The notes beneath the pieces were generated by a model. It searched no databases. It was not told the origin of the DNA and saw nothing but the letters and a program-made list of their open reading frames with translations. A stretch of 64,000 bases of DNA. It comes from Aliisedimentitalea scapharcae (GTDB lineage: Bacteria; Pseudomonadota; Alphaproteobacteria; Rhodobacterales; Rhodobacteraceae). The translations under genes and the position numbers were made by a program. Below are positions 17,309 through 24,164 of this stretch, one piece after another (position 1 is the first letter of the stretch; each line of letters opens with the position of its first letter). The stretch spans positions 2,790,001 through 2,854,000 of the forward strand of contig NZ_CP123584.1 of NCBI RefSeq assembly GCF_045277565.1, in the 5' to 3' direction.

Positions 17309-17781
17309 AACTGGCCCGCGCCATTCATTTTGACGAAAGCGACACGCGCGTCTTCCCGGTGTCTGCACGCACCGGCGAATGGTGCATCTCCGGTGGGTTC
17401 GAATTCTCCAACTGGACCGAGGAAGATCTGACCGGCAAGGCCCGCCAGTCCTTTTCCAACGGCTGGCTCGGCATCGAAACCGCAGGGCGTGTGACATTTG
17501 TGGCTGTCACCCAGATTGAACCCGAAGAGGTTGATACGATCACCGATGCTTTGGCCCAACATTTCGTAACCCACTATGGCGCGCCAGACATATATGCGGC
17601 CCGTCCTGTCGCCTCCGAAGAAATCCAGCATATGCTGGATCTATGCGACGATCACGACGCCAACACATTGTTGACCGTGTCGCGGGAATTATCCGCGTCC
17701 GGGGTGCTCGAATCGTTTCGTGTGATCGAACCCCAGGCTGCCGGGTTGGATCAATTTGCGATCCACGGGGACATGTCCTGA
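17305..17781 (+). CDS. DUF6505 family protein
   Basis: 158 residues, cytoplasmic, no signal or membrane segment. It starts MKLARAIHFDESDTRVFP and contains GEWCISGGFEFSNW and GWLGIETAGRVTFVAV. The start overlaps the stop of the DUF4444 gene by ATGA, with GGAGGA 7 nt upstream, so the two are translationally coupled and probably work together. The function is unknown. Its constant place next to formate dehydrogenase accessory genes suggests a part in assembly of that enzyme. Confidence 0.82.
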   Translation: MKLARAIHFDESDTRVFPVSARTGEWCISGGFEFSNWTEEDLTGKARQSFSNGWLGIETAGRVTFVAVTQIEPEEVDTITDALAQHFVTHYGAPDIYAARPVASEEIQHMLDLCDDHDANTLLTVSRELSASGVLESFRVIEPQAAGLDQFAIHGDMS

Positions 17782-18150
17782 TAAATTTAAAGAATTCAAA
17801 TTCCTACTGCCGAAACTTAATGCACTTGGTGTCCCGATATCCGGAACTCGGCGCTCCCGAAACGTGGTCCGCGATGGATGTGATGACTGGAAGCCACCCG
17901 AACCGCCATCGTCGGCCTGCCCCCTGAGCCGTTGGCCCGAGGCTTCCACCCGTTTCTCATATTGCGATCAACCGGGACACACCGCCCAACATGGGTACCG
18001 AACCGACACGCGCAGGGTCGCACACAGGTGTCGCGAAATCCCGTTGACGAATCCGACGATACTGGTCGACCCATCGGAACCAAACGCATAGCTCGCGCAG
18101 CGTTGCCCCGAAAACAGCGGCGGCACTTCCCGTGTCAAAAACTGGTGATT
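17782..18150. other. Intergenic region without a recognised gene
   Basis: 369 bp between DUF6505 and tRNA-His. It begins AT-rich (around 17785-17812), then has ordinary base composition. Short open frames on both strands lack ribosome binding sites and recognisable features. I see no clear terminator, repeat or mobile element. Confidence 0.4.
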
Positions 18151-18227
18151 TGGTACCGCCTCCCTGGCTTGAACAGGGGACCTCTGGATCCACAATCCAG
18201 CGCTCTAACCTACTGAGCTAAGGCGGC
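18151..18227 (-). tRNA. tRNA-His (GTG), lacking G-1
   Basis: A full cloverleaf of 77 nt with encoded CCA. Acceptor GCCGCCT pairs with AGGCGGT, D arm GCTC/GAGC, anticodon stem CTGGA/TCCAG around loop TTGTGGA with anticodon GTG, and T stem CCCTG/CAGGG around TTCAAGC. The first pair is G1-U72, the discriminator is A73, and the base before G1 is T, not the near-universal G-1. This is the alphaproteobacterial tRNA-His type that is charged by a divergent HisRS. Confidence 0.95.
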
Positions 18228-18271
18228 ACTTGGGGCTCATTTAGCCAACCAAAAGACCGAGTGCAAGAGGA

Positions 18272-18754
18272 TTATAACAGAACTTTCCAAGTTTGTTCGA
18301 CCAGATCAACGCCAAATGAATGGACTGGCCTGCTATCGACAAGCTGCCAGCCAAAGGCGGCATAAAGCGCACAGGCAGCCCGATGACTTTCATGCGTCCA
18401 GAGCGTCATTTCGCTGTATCCGGCAGTCTTGGCGTATGCCATGCACCGCTGTAGCAACTGTTTCCCAACGCCACGCCCCCGCGCTTCGGGTGTCAACAGG
18501 AACAGGCGCAGCTTGGCAATCGTGTCGGTATGGCGCACACAAAAGATACAGCCGATCCGTTGACCTTGTGTTTCCGCAATCCATCCCTGTTCACAAAGCG
18601 GGTCATGCGACCGACAGAAGTCGGCAATGATTTCCCCGACGACAGCGCCAAAGGTGTCATCGAATCCTTCATCGCGCGCATAAAGGTCTGCGTGACGGGC
18701 GACGACCCATTGCGCATCCGTGGGGACGAATCGGCGAAAGCTGATTTCCGACAT
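18272..18754 (-). CDS. GNAT-family N-acetyltransferase
   Basis: 160 residues from the ATG at 18754 (MSEISFRRF), which starts the domain. An ATG at 18796 with AGGGGG next to it would add 14 residues. The acetyl-CoA motif is LFLLTPEARGRGVGKQLLQRCMAYAKTAGY, with the R/Q-x-x-G-x-G/A signature as RGRGVGK, followed by MTLWTHESHRAACALYAAFGW. It resembles GNAT domains found alone or fused to MarR regulators. The substrate is unknown. It ends 45 bp from tRNA-His. Confidence 0.85.
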   Translation of the reverse strand: MSEISFRRFVPTDAQWVVARHADLYARDEGFDDTFGAVVGEIIADFCRSHDPLCEQGWIAETQGQRIGCIFCVRHTDTIAKLRLFLLTPEARGRGVGKQLLQRCMAYAKTAGYSEMTLWTHESHRAACALYAAFGWQLVDSRPVHSFGVDLVEQTWKVLL

Positions 18755-18861
18755 ACTGACAACGTAAGTCAGCTTCACTTTGCTGAACAGGGCCATCCCC
18801 CTGCGCTTGATTTTCGCCCGCAAGCGCTGTAGCCACCCTGAAATATCAGGGGAGAACTGAA

Positions 18862-19050
18862 ATGAGCATCAATACCGAACGCGAAATCCAGGCCAACATG
18901 CAAATCGGCCCAACCGATCAGGGCATGGTACGGATCTTCATCGAAGCGGATGGTGTTGAAATTCCGATGGATTTTGATCCCGAGGAAGCCGAGGAAATTG
19001 CTGACGAAATTCGCGCCGCCGCCATGGCCGCCCGGATGGTCAACGAATGA
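18862..19050 (+). CDS. DUF6324 family small acidic protein
   Basis: 62 residues, cytoplasmic, very acidic (EIPMDFDPEEAEEIADEIRAAA). A good GGGGAGAA ribosome binding site lies upstream of ATG 18862. Small proteins of this type are conserved in Rhodobacteraceae and have no known function. It stands alone: the GNAT gene is divergent and mmcB is convergent, starting its 3' end 1 bp after this stop. Confidence 0.8.
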   Translation: MSINTEREIQANMQIGPTDQGMVRIFIEADGVEIPMDFDPEEAEEIADEIRAAAMAARMVNE

Positions 19051-19560
19051 TCAGCTCTGTGTTTGCGTAACCTCGATTGTGTCGGACAAGAACACCCCAT
19101 CCTTCCCCGGTCGGGGGTCCCGCAGGCTGTGCAACCGGCGCGCAGCATCAGTTGCGAATTTATGCACCAGCTTTTTGCGCCGCGCCGGGGCCAGTTTGTC
19201 TTCGCCCGGCATCCGGATCAGTTCTGCGTCATAAGCATCCGCAATGATCAGCCCGGTTTCCGGGGGCAACAGTTCGGTTGGAAATTCCAAATCCACAGCC
19301 CAGAAAAACCGGTCACACCAATCCAGATACCCCTGCCATTTTGAATCTGTCTGGAAATCGACACGACTGGATTTGCATTCGACAATCCAGATGTCGCCCT
19401 TGGGCCCCAACGCAATCACATCCACCCTCAATCCCCGTTCGGGCACAAATTCCTCGAGCGTCGCATAGCCAAGCGCCCGCATGTGGCGCGCCACGCCACG
19501 GGCCAATTTCTGTCCAGGTTGCAAGCCCTGTGGCACAGGTTGGGTCGCGATATGGGTCAT
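19051..19560 (-). CDS. mmcB: MmcB family DNA repair protein
   Basis: 169 residues from ATG 19560. Nuclease-like protein of the PD-(D/E)XK type, with the core RVDVIALGPKGDIWIVECKSSRVDF giving the D...ExK pattern. In Caulobacter, MmcB acts in mitomycin C crosslink resistance and belongs to the SOS regulon. An upstream in-frame ATG (19617) is rejected because it would run through a perfect LexA box (19573-19587) and the promoter of the divergent gene. The LexA box lies 13 bp upstream of the chosen start. Confidence 0.88.
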   Translation of the reverse strand: MTHIATQPVPQGLQPGQKLARGVARHMRALGYATLEEFVPERGLRVDVIALGPKGDIWIVECKSSRVDFQTDSKWQGYLDWCDRFFWAVDLEFPTELLPPETGLIIADAYDAELIRMPGEDKLAPARRKKLVHKFATDAARRLHSLRDPRPGKDGVFLSDTIEVTQTQS

Positions 19561-19572
19561 GGCAGATAGGGT

Positions 19573-19587
19573 GAACAATTCATGAAC
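19573..19587 (-). promoter_or_regulatory. LexA (SOS) box of mmcB
   Basis: Read on the minus strand the site is GTTC-ATGAATT-GTTC, an exact match to the alphaproteobacterial LexA consensus GTTC-N7-GTTC, 13 bp upstream of the mmcB ATG. It predicts DNA-damage induction of mmcB. Confidence 0.8.
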
Positions 19588-19610
19588 AAATTTCAAGTGG
19601 AAATCGCTTC

Positions 19611-19639
19611 TTGACATGATACCTTTTGGTATCTAATTA
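19611..19639 (+). promoter_or_regulatory. Sigma-70 promoter with ArsR-type operator in its spacer
   Basis: The -35 box is TTGACA (19611-19616) and the -10 box TAATTA (19634-19639), with a 17 bp spacer. The spacer holds a perfect inverted repeat GATACC-TTTT-GGTATC (19618-19633). A further half-site GGTATC is at 19655-19660. Binding of the ArsR protein encoded next would block RNA polymerase, so autorepression is likely. Confidence 0.78.
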
Positions 19640-19676
19640 TTCATGAAACCAAACGGTATCACAAATGAGGCACCTC

Positions 19677-20006
19677 ATGTCCGACATGGCGCAAATGGCG
19701 TTTCGAGCCCTCTCAGACCCGTCCCGGCGGGACATTCTATACATGCTGGGCGACCGGGATCTGACCGTTGCCGAAGTATCCGCGCAGTTCGACATGACCC
19801 GGGCGGCGGTAAAAAAGCACCTCGTCGTTCTCGAGGAAGGCGGGCTGATCCGCTCGTACCCCCGCGGGCGCGAACGGATCAACAGCCTGCACCCCGAAGG
19901 GTTGCGCCCGGTGCTGAACTGGCTGGTCTGGTTCGACCAGTTCTGGGACGACAAGCTGTCCGGCCTGAAAGCCACCATTGAACAAAAAGGACTTTCCGAT
20001 GACTGA
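19677..20006 (+). CDS. ArsR-family winged-helix transcriptional regulator
   Basis: 109 residues from ATG 19677 with GAGG 6 nt upstream; ATG 19665 is an alternative. It has the ArsR fold FRALSDPSRRDILYMLGDRDLTVAEVSAQFDMTRAAVKKHLVVLEEGGLIRS. No metal-binding CxC is present, so it belongs to the SRPBCC-linked ArsR subgroup that senses something else. Its end overlaps the next gene by 8 bp. It probably represses its own promoter through the spacer operator described at 19611-19639. Confidence 0.9.
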   Translation: MSDMAQMAFRALSDPSRRDILYMLGDRDLTVAEVSAQFDMTRAAVKKHLVVLEEGGLIRSYPRGRERINSLHPEGLRPVLNWLVWFDQFWDDKLSGLKATIEQKGLSDD

Positions 20007-20403
20007 CCCAATCCTACAGAAATCCGTTTATCTCAAGGCCGACCCGCAAACGGTCTGGGACCACCTGACCCAGGCCACATTGATGGGAAAATGGTTTCAT
20101 CCTGCAACCGAGGATCTGAGCCAGGGTGCAGATTTCACGCTGACCGATGGACCCGGCGGGGACCGCATGTGCTGGGGGCGGGTCGAAGACATGCAACCGA
20201 CCCACTATATGCGTTGGAGCTTTACGGTTGGCCCGTTGGATGGGGTGATGACCACGGTAGAATGGCGGCTGGAACCGGCGATTGGCGGAACCCGTCTGAG
20301 CCTGGAACATTCGGGCCTGCCCGCCGGCGCGGATGGATTCGGTTTGGTGCTTGCGCTCGACAAGGGCTGGCATGGGTTCCTGCTTCGGATGCACGAACTT
20401 TGA
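19999..20403 (+). CDS. SRPBCC / AHSA1-like domain protein
   Basis: 134 residues covering one START-like (AHSA1) fold: KSVYLKADPQTVWDHLTQATLMGKWF at the start and the closing helix LVLALDKGWHGFLLRMHEL. Such proteins bind a hydrophobic ligand in a deep cavity and are often encoded with an ArsR regulator that controls them. AAAAAGGA precedes the ATG, and the gene overlaps the regulator by 8 bp. The ligand is unknown. Confidence 0.88.
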   Translation: MTDPILQKSVYLKADPQTVWDHLTQATLMGKWFHPATEDLSQGADFTLTDGPGGDRMCWGRVEDMQPTHYMRWSFTVGPLDGVMTTVEWRLEPAIGGTRLSLEHSGLPAGADGFGLVLALDKGWHGFLLRMHEL

Positions 20404-20421
20404 AATAAACCGGCACTCCCC

Positions 20422-20450
20422 TTGCCCCCGACGGTCTCACCCCCTAACTA
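20422..20450 (+). promoter_or_regulatory. Candidate promoter of the structured RNA
   Basis: TTGCCC (20422-20427) and TAACTA (20445-20450) are 17 bp apart. A start 6-7 bp further on falls at 20456-20457, exactly where the closing stem of the predicted RNA begins. Confidence 0.55.
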
Positions 20451-20456
20451 AGACCA

Positions 20457-20622
20457 GTGACGGGTTCTGCCCTTCTTGTGGACGGGTACATTCCGGTGGC
20501 CTTAAGCAATTCCGAGGGAGCTGGCTCTGCCTGGATCCTGGTCCAGTTACCTGGCGCCCACCTGTACATACAGGTCCTCGGGGATAAACACCGCACGGTT
20601 GTCTGGTGGTCCCGTCACACTT
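20457..20622 (+). ncRNA. ssrS: Structured small RNA, probably 6S RNA
   Basis: A region of about 165 nt folds into one long irregular hairpin. Closing stem GTGACGGG (20457-20464) pairs with CCCGTCAC (20611-20618). CGGTG (20494-20498) pairs with CACCG (20589-20593) and CCGAGG (20512-20517) with CCTCGG (20576-20581). Between the last two stems is an open bubble (GCCTTAAGCAATT opposite GGATAAA), as in 6S RNA, which mimics an open promoter. Inner hairpins CTGGA/TCCAG and ACCTGT/ACAGGT follow. The closing stem is followed by ACACTTTT, a possible terminator. No frame is coding-like. The fold and the promoter support plus-strand transcription, though the palindromic fold also allows the other strand. 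The 6S name is inferred from size and shape. Confidence 0.6.
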
Positions 20623-20752
20623 TTCTCCCAACCACCGCAAACCTGCGCGTGTGTTGGGCTTGGGCCAGATCTGACCCGAACCCTGCCAGCCGCACAGCCC
20701 TGCCTTATTCGGTCTCAGATCAATGCCGGCGGTCAATTTCACCTTTATCGCA

Positions 20753-20785
20753 ACAAAAAACCGCCAACACAGGGTCGGCGGTTTC
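20753..20785 (-). terminator. Intrinsic terminator of the small membrane protein gene
   Basis: On the minus strand AAACCGCCGACCC-TGTG-TTGGCGG is followed by TTTTTT. It lies 20 bp downstream of the stop at 20806. Arms AACCGCC/GGCGGTT pair well. Confidence 0.82.
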
Positions 20786-20805
20786 GATGTGGAAAATGCC
20801 CCGTC

Positions 20806-21135
20806 TCAGCGACGGTTCAGGTGTCTGTCCTGCCCGGATTTATGCGCCTCGGCCTGCACAGGGATCGGTTCAAACTGATGCGCGATCGGTGTGCCGCCGC
20901 GCGGTCCGGTGCTCTTTTCGGCCAGCGACATGATGGCATAGGCGAATTGCACCCCGGCAAACACGATGCCGTTCATGAACCACAGAATGAACACGGCCAG
21001 CGCTCCCTGATCAGAGGTCGACACCAGCGACCACAGGTTCATCACATTGAACCACAACAGCATCGCCACAAACGCGGCGGCTATGGCAAAACCAATCAAC
21101 ACATTTCGGATATAAAGCTTGATCAACGCGGGCAT
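20806..21135 (-). CDS. Small two-helix inner membrane protein
   Basis: 109 residues. Two membrane helices are visible: about 9-28 (RNVLIGFAIAAAFVAMLLWF) and about 45-68 (ALAVFILWFMNGIVFAGVQFAYAI), followed by a cytoplasmic basic, His-rich tail of about 35 residues. Related small membrane proteins occur in other Rhodobacteraceae, with no known function. It is a single gene with its own terminator, divergent from the secreted protein gene at 21323. Confidence 0.72.
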   Translation of the reverse strand: MPALIKLYIRNVLIGFAIAAAFVAMLLWFNVMNLWSLVSTSDQGALAVFILWFMNGIVFAGVQFAYAIMSLAEKSTGPRGGTPIAHQFEPIPVQAEAHKSGQDRHLNRR

Positions 21136-21322
21136 TTCTTATGTCTCCAAGGATCGTTGCCAAAAGGGTAGCACTCTGCGGCCTCGCGTCCAGTGCCAAC
21201 CGAGAGGAAACACTATGTTTTGCGCCATTTTCTGCCGACGGGCCCATCCTATGTGCAACGGGCAATACAGACATGCAGTCGGGGGGCTGGCGTCCTGTGA
21301 CTTTCCAGCGCAGGATCGCAGC

Positions 21323-21700
21323 ATGACACATTTTGCAGATCTCAGAACCGCCCTGGTTGCGTTGGCCCTTTTGAGTCCGACCGCCGCCGTCGCCCAAGAT
21401 TATCGGACAATCGAAACCGCGGCGGATTTTGCCGCCCATGTGGTTGGGAAGACCCTGCGCTGGTCGACCGGTGAAACACGCATTCTGGCGGATGGAACCA
21501 CGCGTGGAGAAATGCAGAACATCGGCCAGTATCACGGCAGCTGGACCTGGGAGGATGGATATTACTGTCGTAGCCTGATCGTGAACGAAACCAAAAGCGA
21601 CCAGAAATGCCTGCTGATCGAAATCGCCGGTGACCGGTTGCGTATGAGCTATGGCAAGGGCGACGGTCGGTCGCTCGAACTGGAGATCGGTTCCGAATAG
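21323..21700 (+). CDS. Exported small protein of unknown function
   Basis: 125 residues from ATG 21323, which has CAGGA 9 nt upstream. The frame is open further upstream, but that part has no signal peptide and poor coding character. The signal peptide is about 1-24, ending TAAVAQ. The mature domain of about 100 residues is rich in beta-strand patterns (VGKTLRWSTGETRILADG, MQNIGQYHGSWTWEDGYYC) and has two Cys (YYCRS and KCLL) that could form a disulfide. No family was recognised. It is convergent with nusB. Confidence 0.7.
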   Translation: MTHFADLRTALVALALLSPTAAVAQDYRTIETAADFAAHVVGKTLRWSTGETRILADGTTRGEMQNIGQYHGSWTWEDGYYCRSLIVNETKSDQKCLLIEIAGDRLRMSYGKGDGRSLELEIGSE

Positions 21701-21831
21701 ACCCCCGGCGCCATTGGGTGCCCAATTGGCGGCTGCCAGCACCGCCCTTTGCATACACCAGGGGCCACCTTGTTCCAGGGGGCGTCAGATACGACAGAGC
21801 TGGTGCAAATTACAGGCAGCCAAAAGCCGGA

Positions 21832-22323
21832 TCAAAAGGCGTCCGGCTTGGCTTCGCGTCCCATGTGATCCAGCACGGCGTTGACAAATTTGGACTCTTT
21901 GCCATCGGGATAAAATGCGCTGGCAATATCCACGAACTCCGAAATCACCACCTTGGGCGGTGTTGCAGATTGCGTCAATTCCGCCCCCGCAGCGCGAAAC
22001 AGCGCGCGCAGGGTGGAATCAATGCGCCCGATGGGCCATTTTGCCACCAGAGCCCGGTCGGTCATCTGGTCAACAACCGCCTGATAGTTCACGGCATCGC
22101 CCACCAGTTTGCGAAACAGGTCAACGTCGCCTTCCTGCATCTCGTCGTCCTCGTAAACAGCGCCAAAGCGGTGATCCAGAAACTCGACAATGACCCGGTC
22201 CATGGTCTGGCCCCCTTGTTCCATCTGGAACAAGGCCTGCACGGCATAAAGCCGCGCCGCCGATTTCATCTTGCGTTTCTGATTGCCCGAAAGGGGCGCG
22301 CTCTGGCTGCCTGAGGTGGTCAT
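21832..22323 (-). CDS. nusB: Transcription antitermination factor NusB
   Basis: 163 residues. All-helical RNA-binding factor that joins NusE and boxA RNA in the rRNA antitermination complex. The N-terminal block KSAARLYAVQALFQME and the C-terminal block PPKVVISEFVDIASAFYPDGKESKFVNAVLD are typical. A basic, Ser-rich leader of about 15 residues precedes the fold. Its start overlaps the ribH stop by ATGA, in the common order ribH-nusB, so it is the last gene of the riboflavin operon. Confidence 0.96.
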   Translation of the reverse strand: MTTSGSQSAPLSGNQKRKMKSAARLYAVQALFQMEQGGQTMDRVIVEFLDHRFGAVYEDDEMQEGDVDLFRKLVGDAVNYQAVVDQMTDRALVAKWPIGRIDSTLRALFRAAGAELTQSATPPKVVISEFVDIASAFYPDGKESKFVNAVLDHMGREAKPDAF

Positions 22324-22871
22324 GCGGTGGTGGGTCCGTTATCTGAAGTGGCCAGTTGAATGGCCTCGCTGGGTGCCTTGAAACCAACACCCTTGGTCTG
22401 GGCGCCCCACTTACGCCCCAAAGCAATCAGATGCAAGGCCGCAGCAGCCGCGCCGCCACCTTTGTTCATCTCGCCAGGATCTGCGCGCACTTCGGCCTGA
22501 GGCCGGTTTTCCACGGTCAGGATGCCGTTGCCGATGTACAGGCCTTGCAGTCCCATCAACTGGATGGCGCGGCTGCTGTCGTTGCAAACAGTGTCATAGT
22601 GGGTGGTTTCACCGCGAATGACACAGCCAAGGGCAACAAACCCGTCGAAATTCGACGTCCGATCCGCAATCGAAATCGCGGTGGGCACTTCCAAGGCACC
22701 CGGCACTTCGACCAGTTCCCAGGTTCCGCCTGCCGCTTCGATTTCGGCCTTGGCTCCGGCGACCAGATTGTCTGCGATATCCTTGTAATACGGCGCGACA
22801 ACGATCAACAGCTTGACCGGTTTGTCGAATTCCGCGCGTGGCAGCGTGTAATGGGTTTCAGATCCAGCCAT
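22320..22871 (-). CDS. ribH: 6,7-dimethyl-8-ribityllumazine synthase
   Basis: 183 residues. It condenses 5-amino-6-ribitylamino-uracil with dihydroxybutanone phosphate in riboflavin synthesis and forms hollow multimers. Conserved pieces are APYYKDIADNLVAGA, VPGALEVPTAI, GCVIRGETTHYD (substrate loop with the catalytic His) and GNGILTVENRPQA. Length is close to normal, with a short N-terminal extension. It lies 3 bp downstream of ribBX and overlaps nusB, so the three genes are one transcription unit. Confidence 0.96.
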   Translation of the reverse strand: MAGSETHYTLPRAEFDKPVKLLIVVAPYYKDIADNLVAGAKAEIEAAGGTWELVEVPGALEVPTAISIADRTSNFDGFVALGCVIRGETTHYDTVCNDSSRAIQLMGLQGLYIGNGILTVENRPQAEVRADPGEMNKGGGAAAAALHLIALGRKWGAQTKGVGFKAPSEAIQLATSDNGPTTA

Positions 22872-22874
22872 GTC

Positions 22875-23996
22875 TTAGTCCTCCGACAGGATGGGACGCG
22901 TGCCGGAGATGGTCAGCCCAAAGGCGTCCAGTCCCAGATAGCGTGTTTCAGGGGAATCAGTCAGAAGCTCCAGCTCATGCAGGCCCATCTTGGACAGGAT
23001 TTGAGCACCCAGGCCGGTCTGCTTGATGGTGCGCGGGCCTTCGTCGTCCGGCGCATACAGCGAATGGCGGGGTTCACGGAACAGACAGACCACGCCGCGT
23101 CCCTCTGCGCCGATCAACTCCATTGCCCGGGGCAATTCACGGGCCGATTTCGGGCCCAGCCCCAAGATATCGCTGGCTTCGTGCAGCGCATGGGTCCGAC
23201 ACAGTACCGGTTCTGGTGTGGTGATGTCGCCTTTGACCAGCACAACATGTTCAACACCGTGGGTCTGATCGGTAAAGATCCGCATTTCCCATTCGCCGCC
23301 GAATTCGGAATTGACAGAGCTGCGGCCCGTTTCCACCACCAGGTTGTCGTTGCGCGACCGATAGGTGATCAGGTCAGAGATGGTGCCGATTTTCAGGTCA
23401 TGTTTGGCTGCATATTCCAGCAGATCCGGCAGACGTGCCATCGTGCCGTCTTCCTTCATGATCTCGCAAATCACCGACGACGGGTAATGCCCGGCCAAAC
23501 GCGCCACATCACAGCCCGCTTCGGTGTGACCGGCCCGGACCAGAACACCGCCACGACGGGCGCGCAGCGGGAACACATGGCCCGGCGTTGCAATATCGGC
23601 GGATGTGTTTTGGGGGTTGATGGCGGTGGCAACAGTCAGAGCCCGGTCAGCGGCGGAAATCCCTGTACTGACGCCCTCGCGGGCCTCGATCGACACGGTG
23701 AATGCGGTTTCATGGCGCGATGAATTGTTCATCGCCATCATTGGCAGGCCCAGCTCTTCGATCCGTTCCGCCGGCAGGGTCAGACAGATCAGCCCACGCC
23801 CATGGGTCGCCATGAAGTTGATTGCATCCGGTGTCGCACAGCTGGACGGGATCACCAGATCGCCTTCATTCTCGCGGTCTTCGTGATCGACCAGAATGAA
23901 CATCTTACCTTGGCGGGCGTCCTCGATAACCTCTTCAATGGGGCTGATCTCGGCACGCAGACCGGCTTCGACAGGACCGGGGGTTTCAAAGCTCAT
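22875..23996 (-). CDS. ribB: Dihydroxybutanone-phosphate synthase with degenerate GTP cyclohydrolase II domain (RibBX type)
   Basis: 373 residues from ATG 23996. The N-terminal 210 or so are a full RibB domain with DHEDRENEGDLV, GLICLTLP and RAGHTEAGCDVARLAG, making 3,4-dihydroxy-2-butanone 4-phosphate from ribulose 5-phosphate. The C-terminal 160 resemble GTP cyclohydrolase II, but the zinc site and its loop (SECxTGDxxxSxRCDCG in active enzymes) read LCRTHALHEASDILGLG, without the Cys triad. This is the RibBX variant, in which the second domain is inactive. It begins the ribBX-ribH-nusB unit. The frame is open far upstream of the ATG but without coding character. Confidence 0.93.
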   Translation of the reverse strand: MSFETPGPVEAGLRAEISPIEEVIEDARQGKMFILVDHEDRENEGDLVIPSSCATPDAINFMATHGRGLICLTLPAERIEELGLPMMAMNNSSRHETAFTVSIEAREGVSTGISAADRALTVATAINPQNTSADIATPGHVFPLRARRGGVLVRAGHTEAGCDVARLAGHYPSSVICEIMKEDGTMARLPDLLEYAAKHDLKIGTISDLITYRSRNDNLVVETGRSSVNSEFGGEWEMRIFTDQTHGVEHVVLVKGDITTPEPVLCRTHALHEASDILGLGPKSARELPRAMELIGAEGRGVVCLFREPRHSLYAPDDEGPRTIKQTGLGAQILSKMGLHELELLTDSPETRYLGLDAFGLTISGTRPILSED

Positions 23997-24164
23997 GAGG
24001 GCAGCCTTTCGCTGAGCGGTTGCGGGGGCAAGTTTCACCCGCCGGGATAGACCAAGCCGCACGCAAATGCCAGCCCTGCAAACGGCACCCGGGGGGCTAG
24101 ACGCGGCGTTCGAGTCATGGCTCACTTGGGCGCAACACTTTACCCCTGTTCGAAAGGAACACCC

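Noticed and set aside
19561..19617. Longer mmcB start at ATG 19617
   Set aside because: It would run through the LexA box and the divergent promoter; the shorter start fits both signals.
23997..24164. Possible FMN riboswitch upstream of ribBX
   Set aside because: Only a short GGGTGAAAC-like match is present; the conserved six-helix elements are not recognisable.
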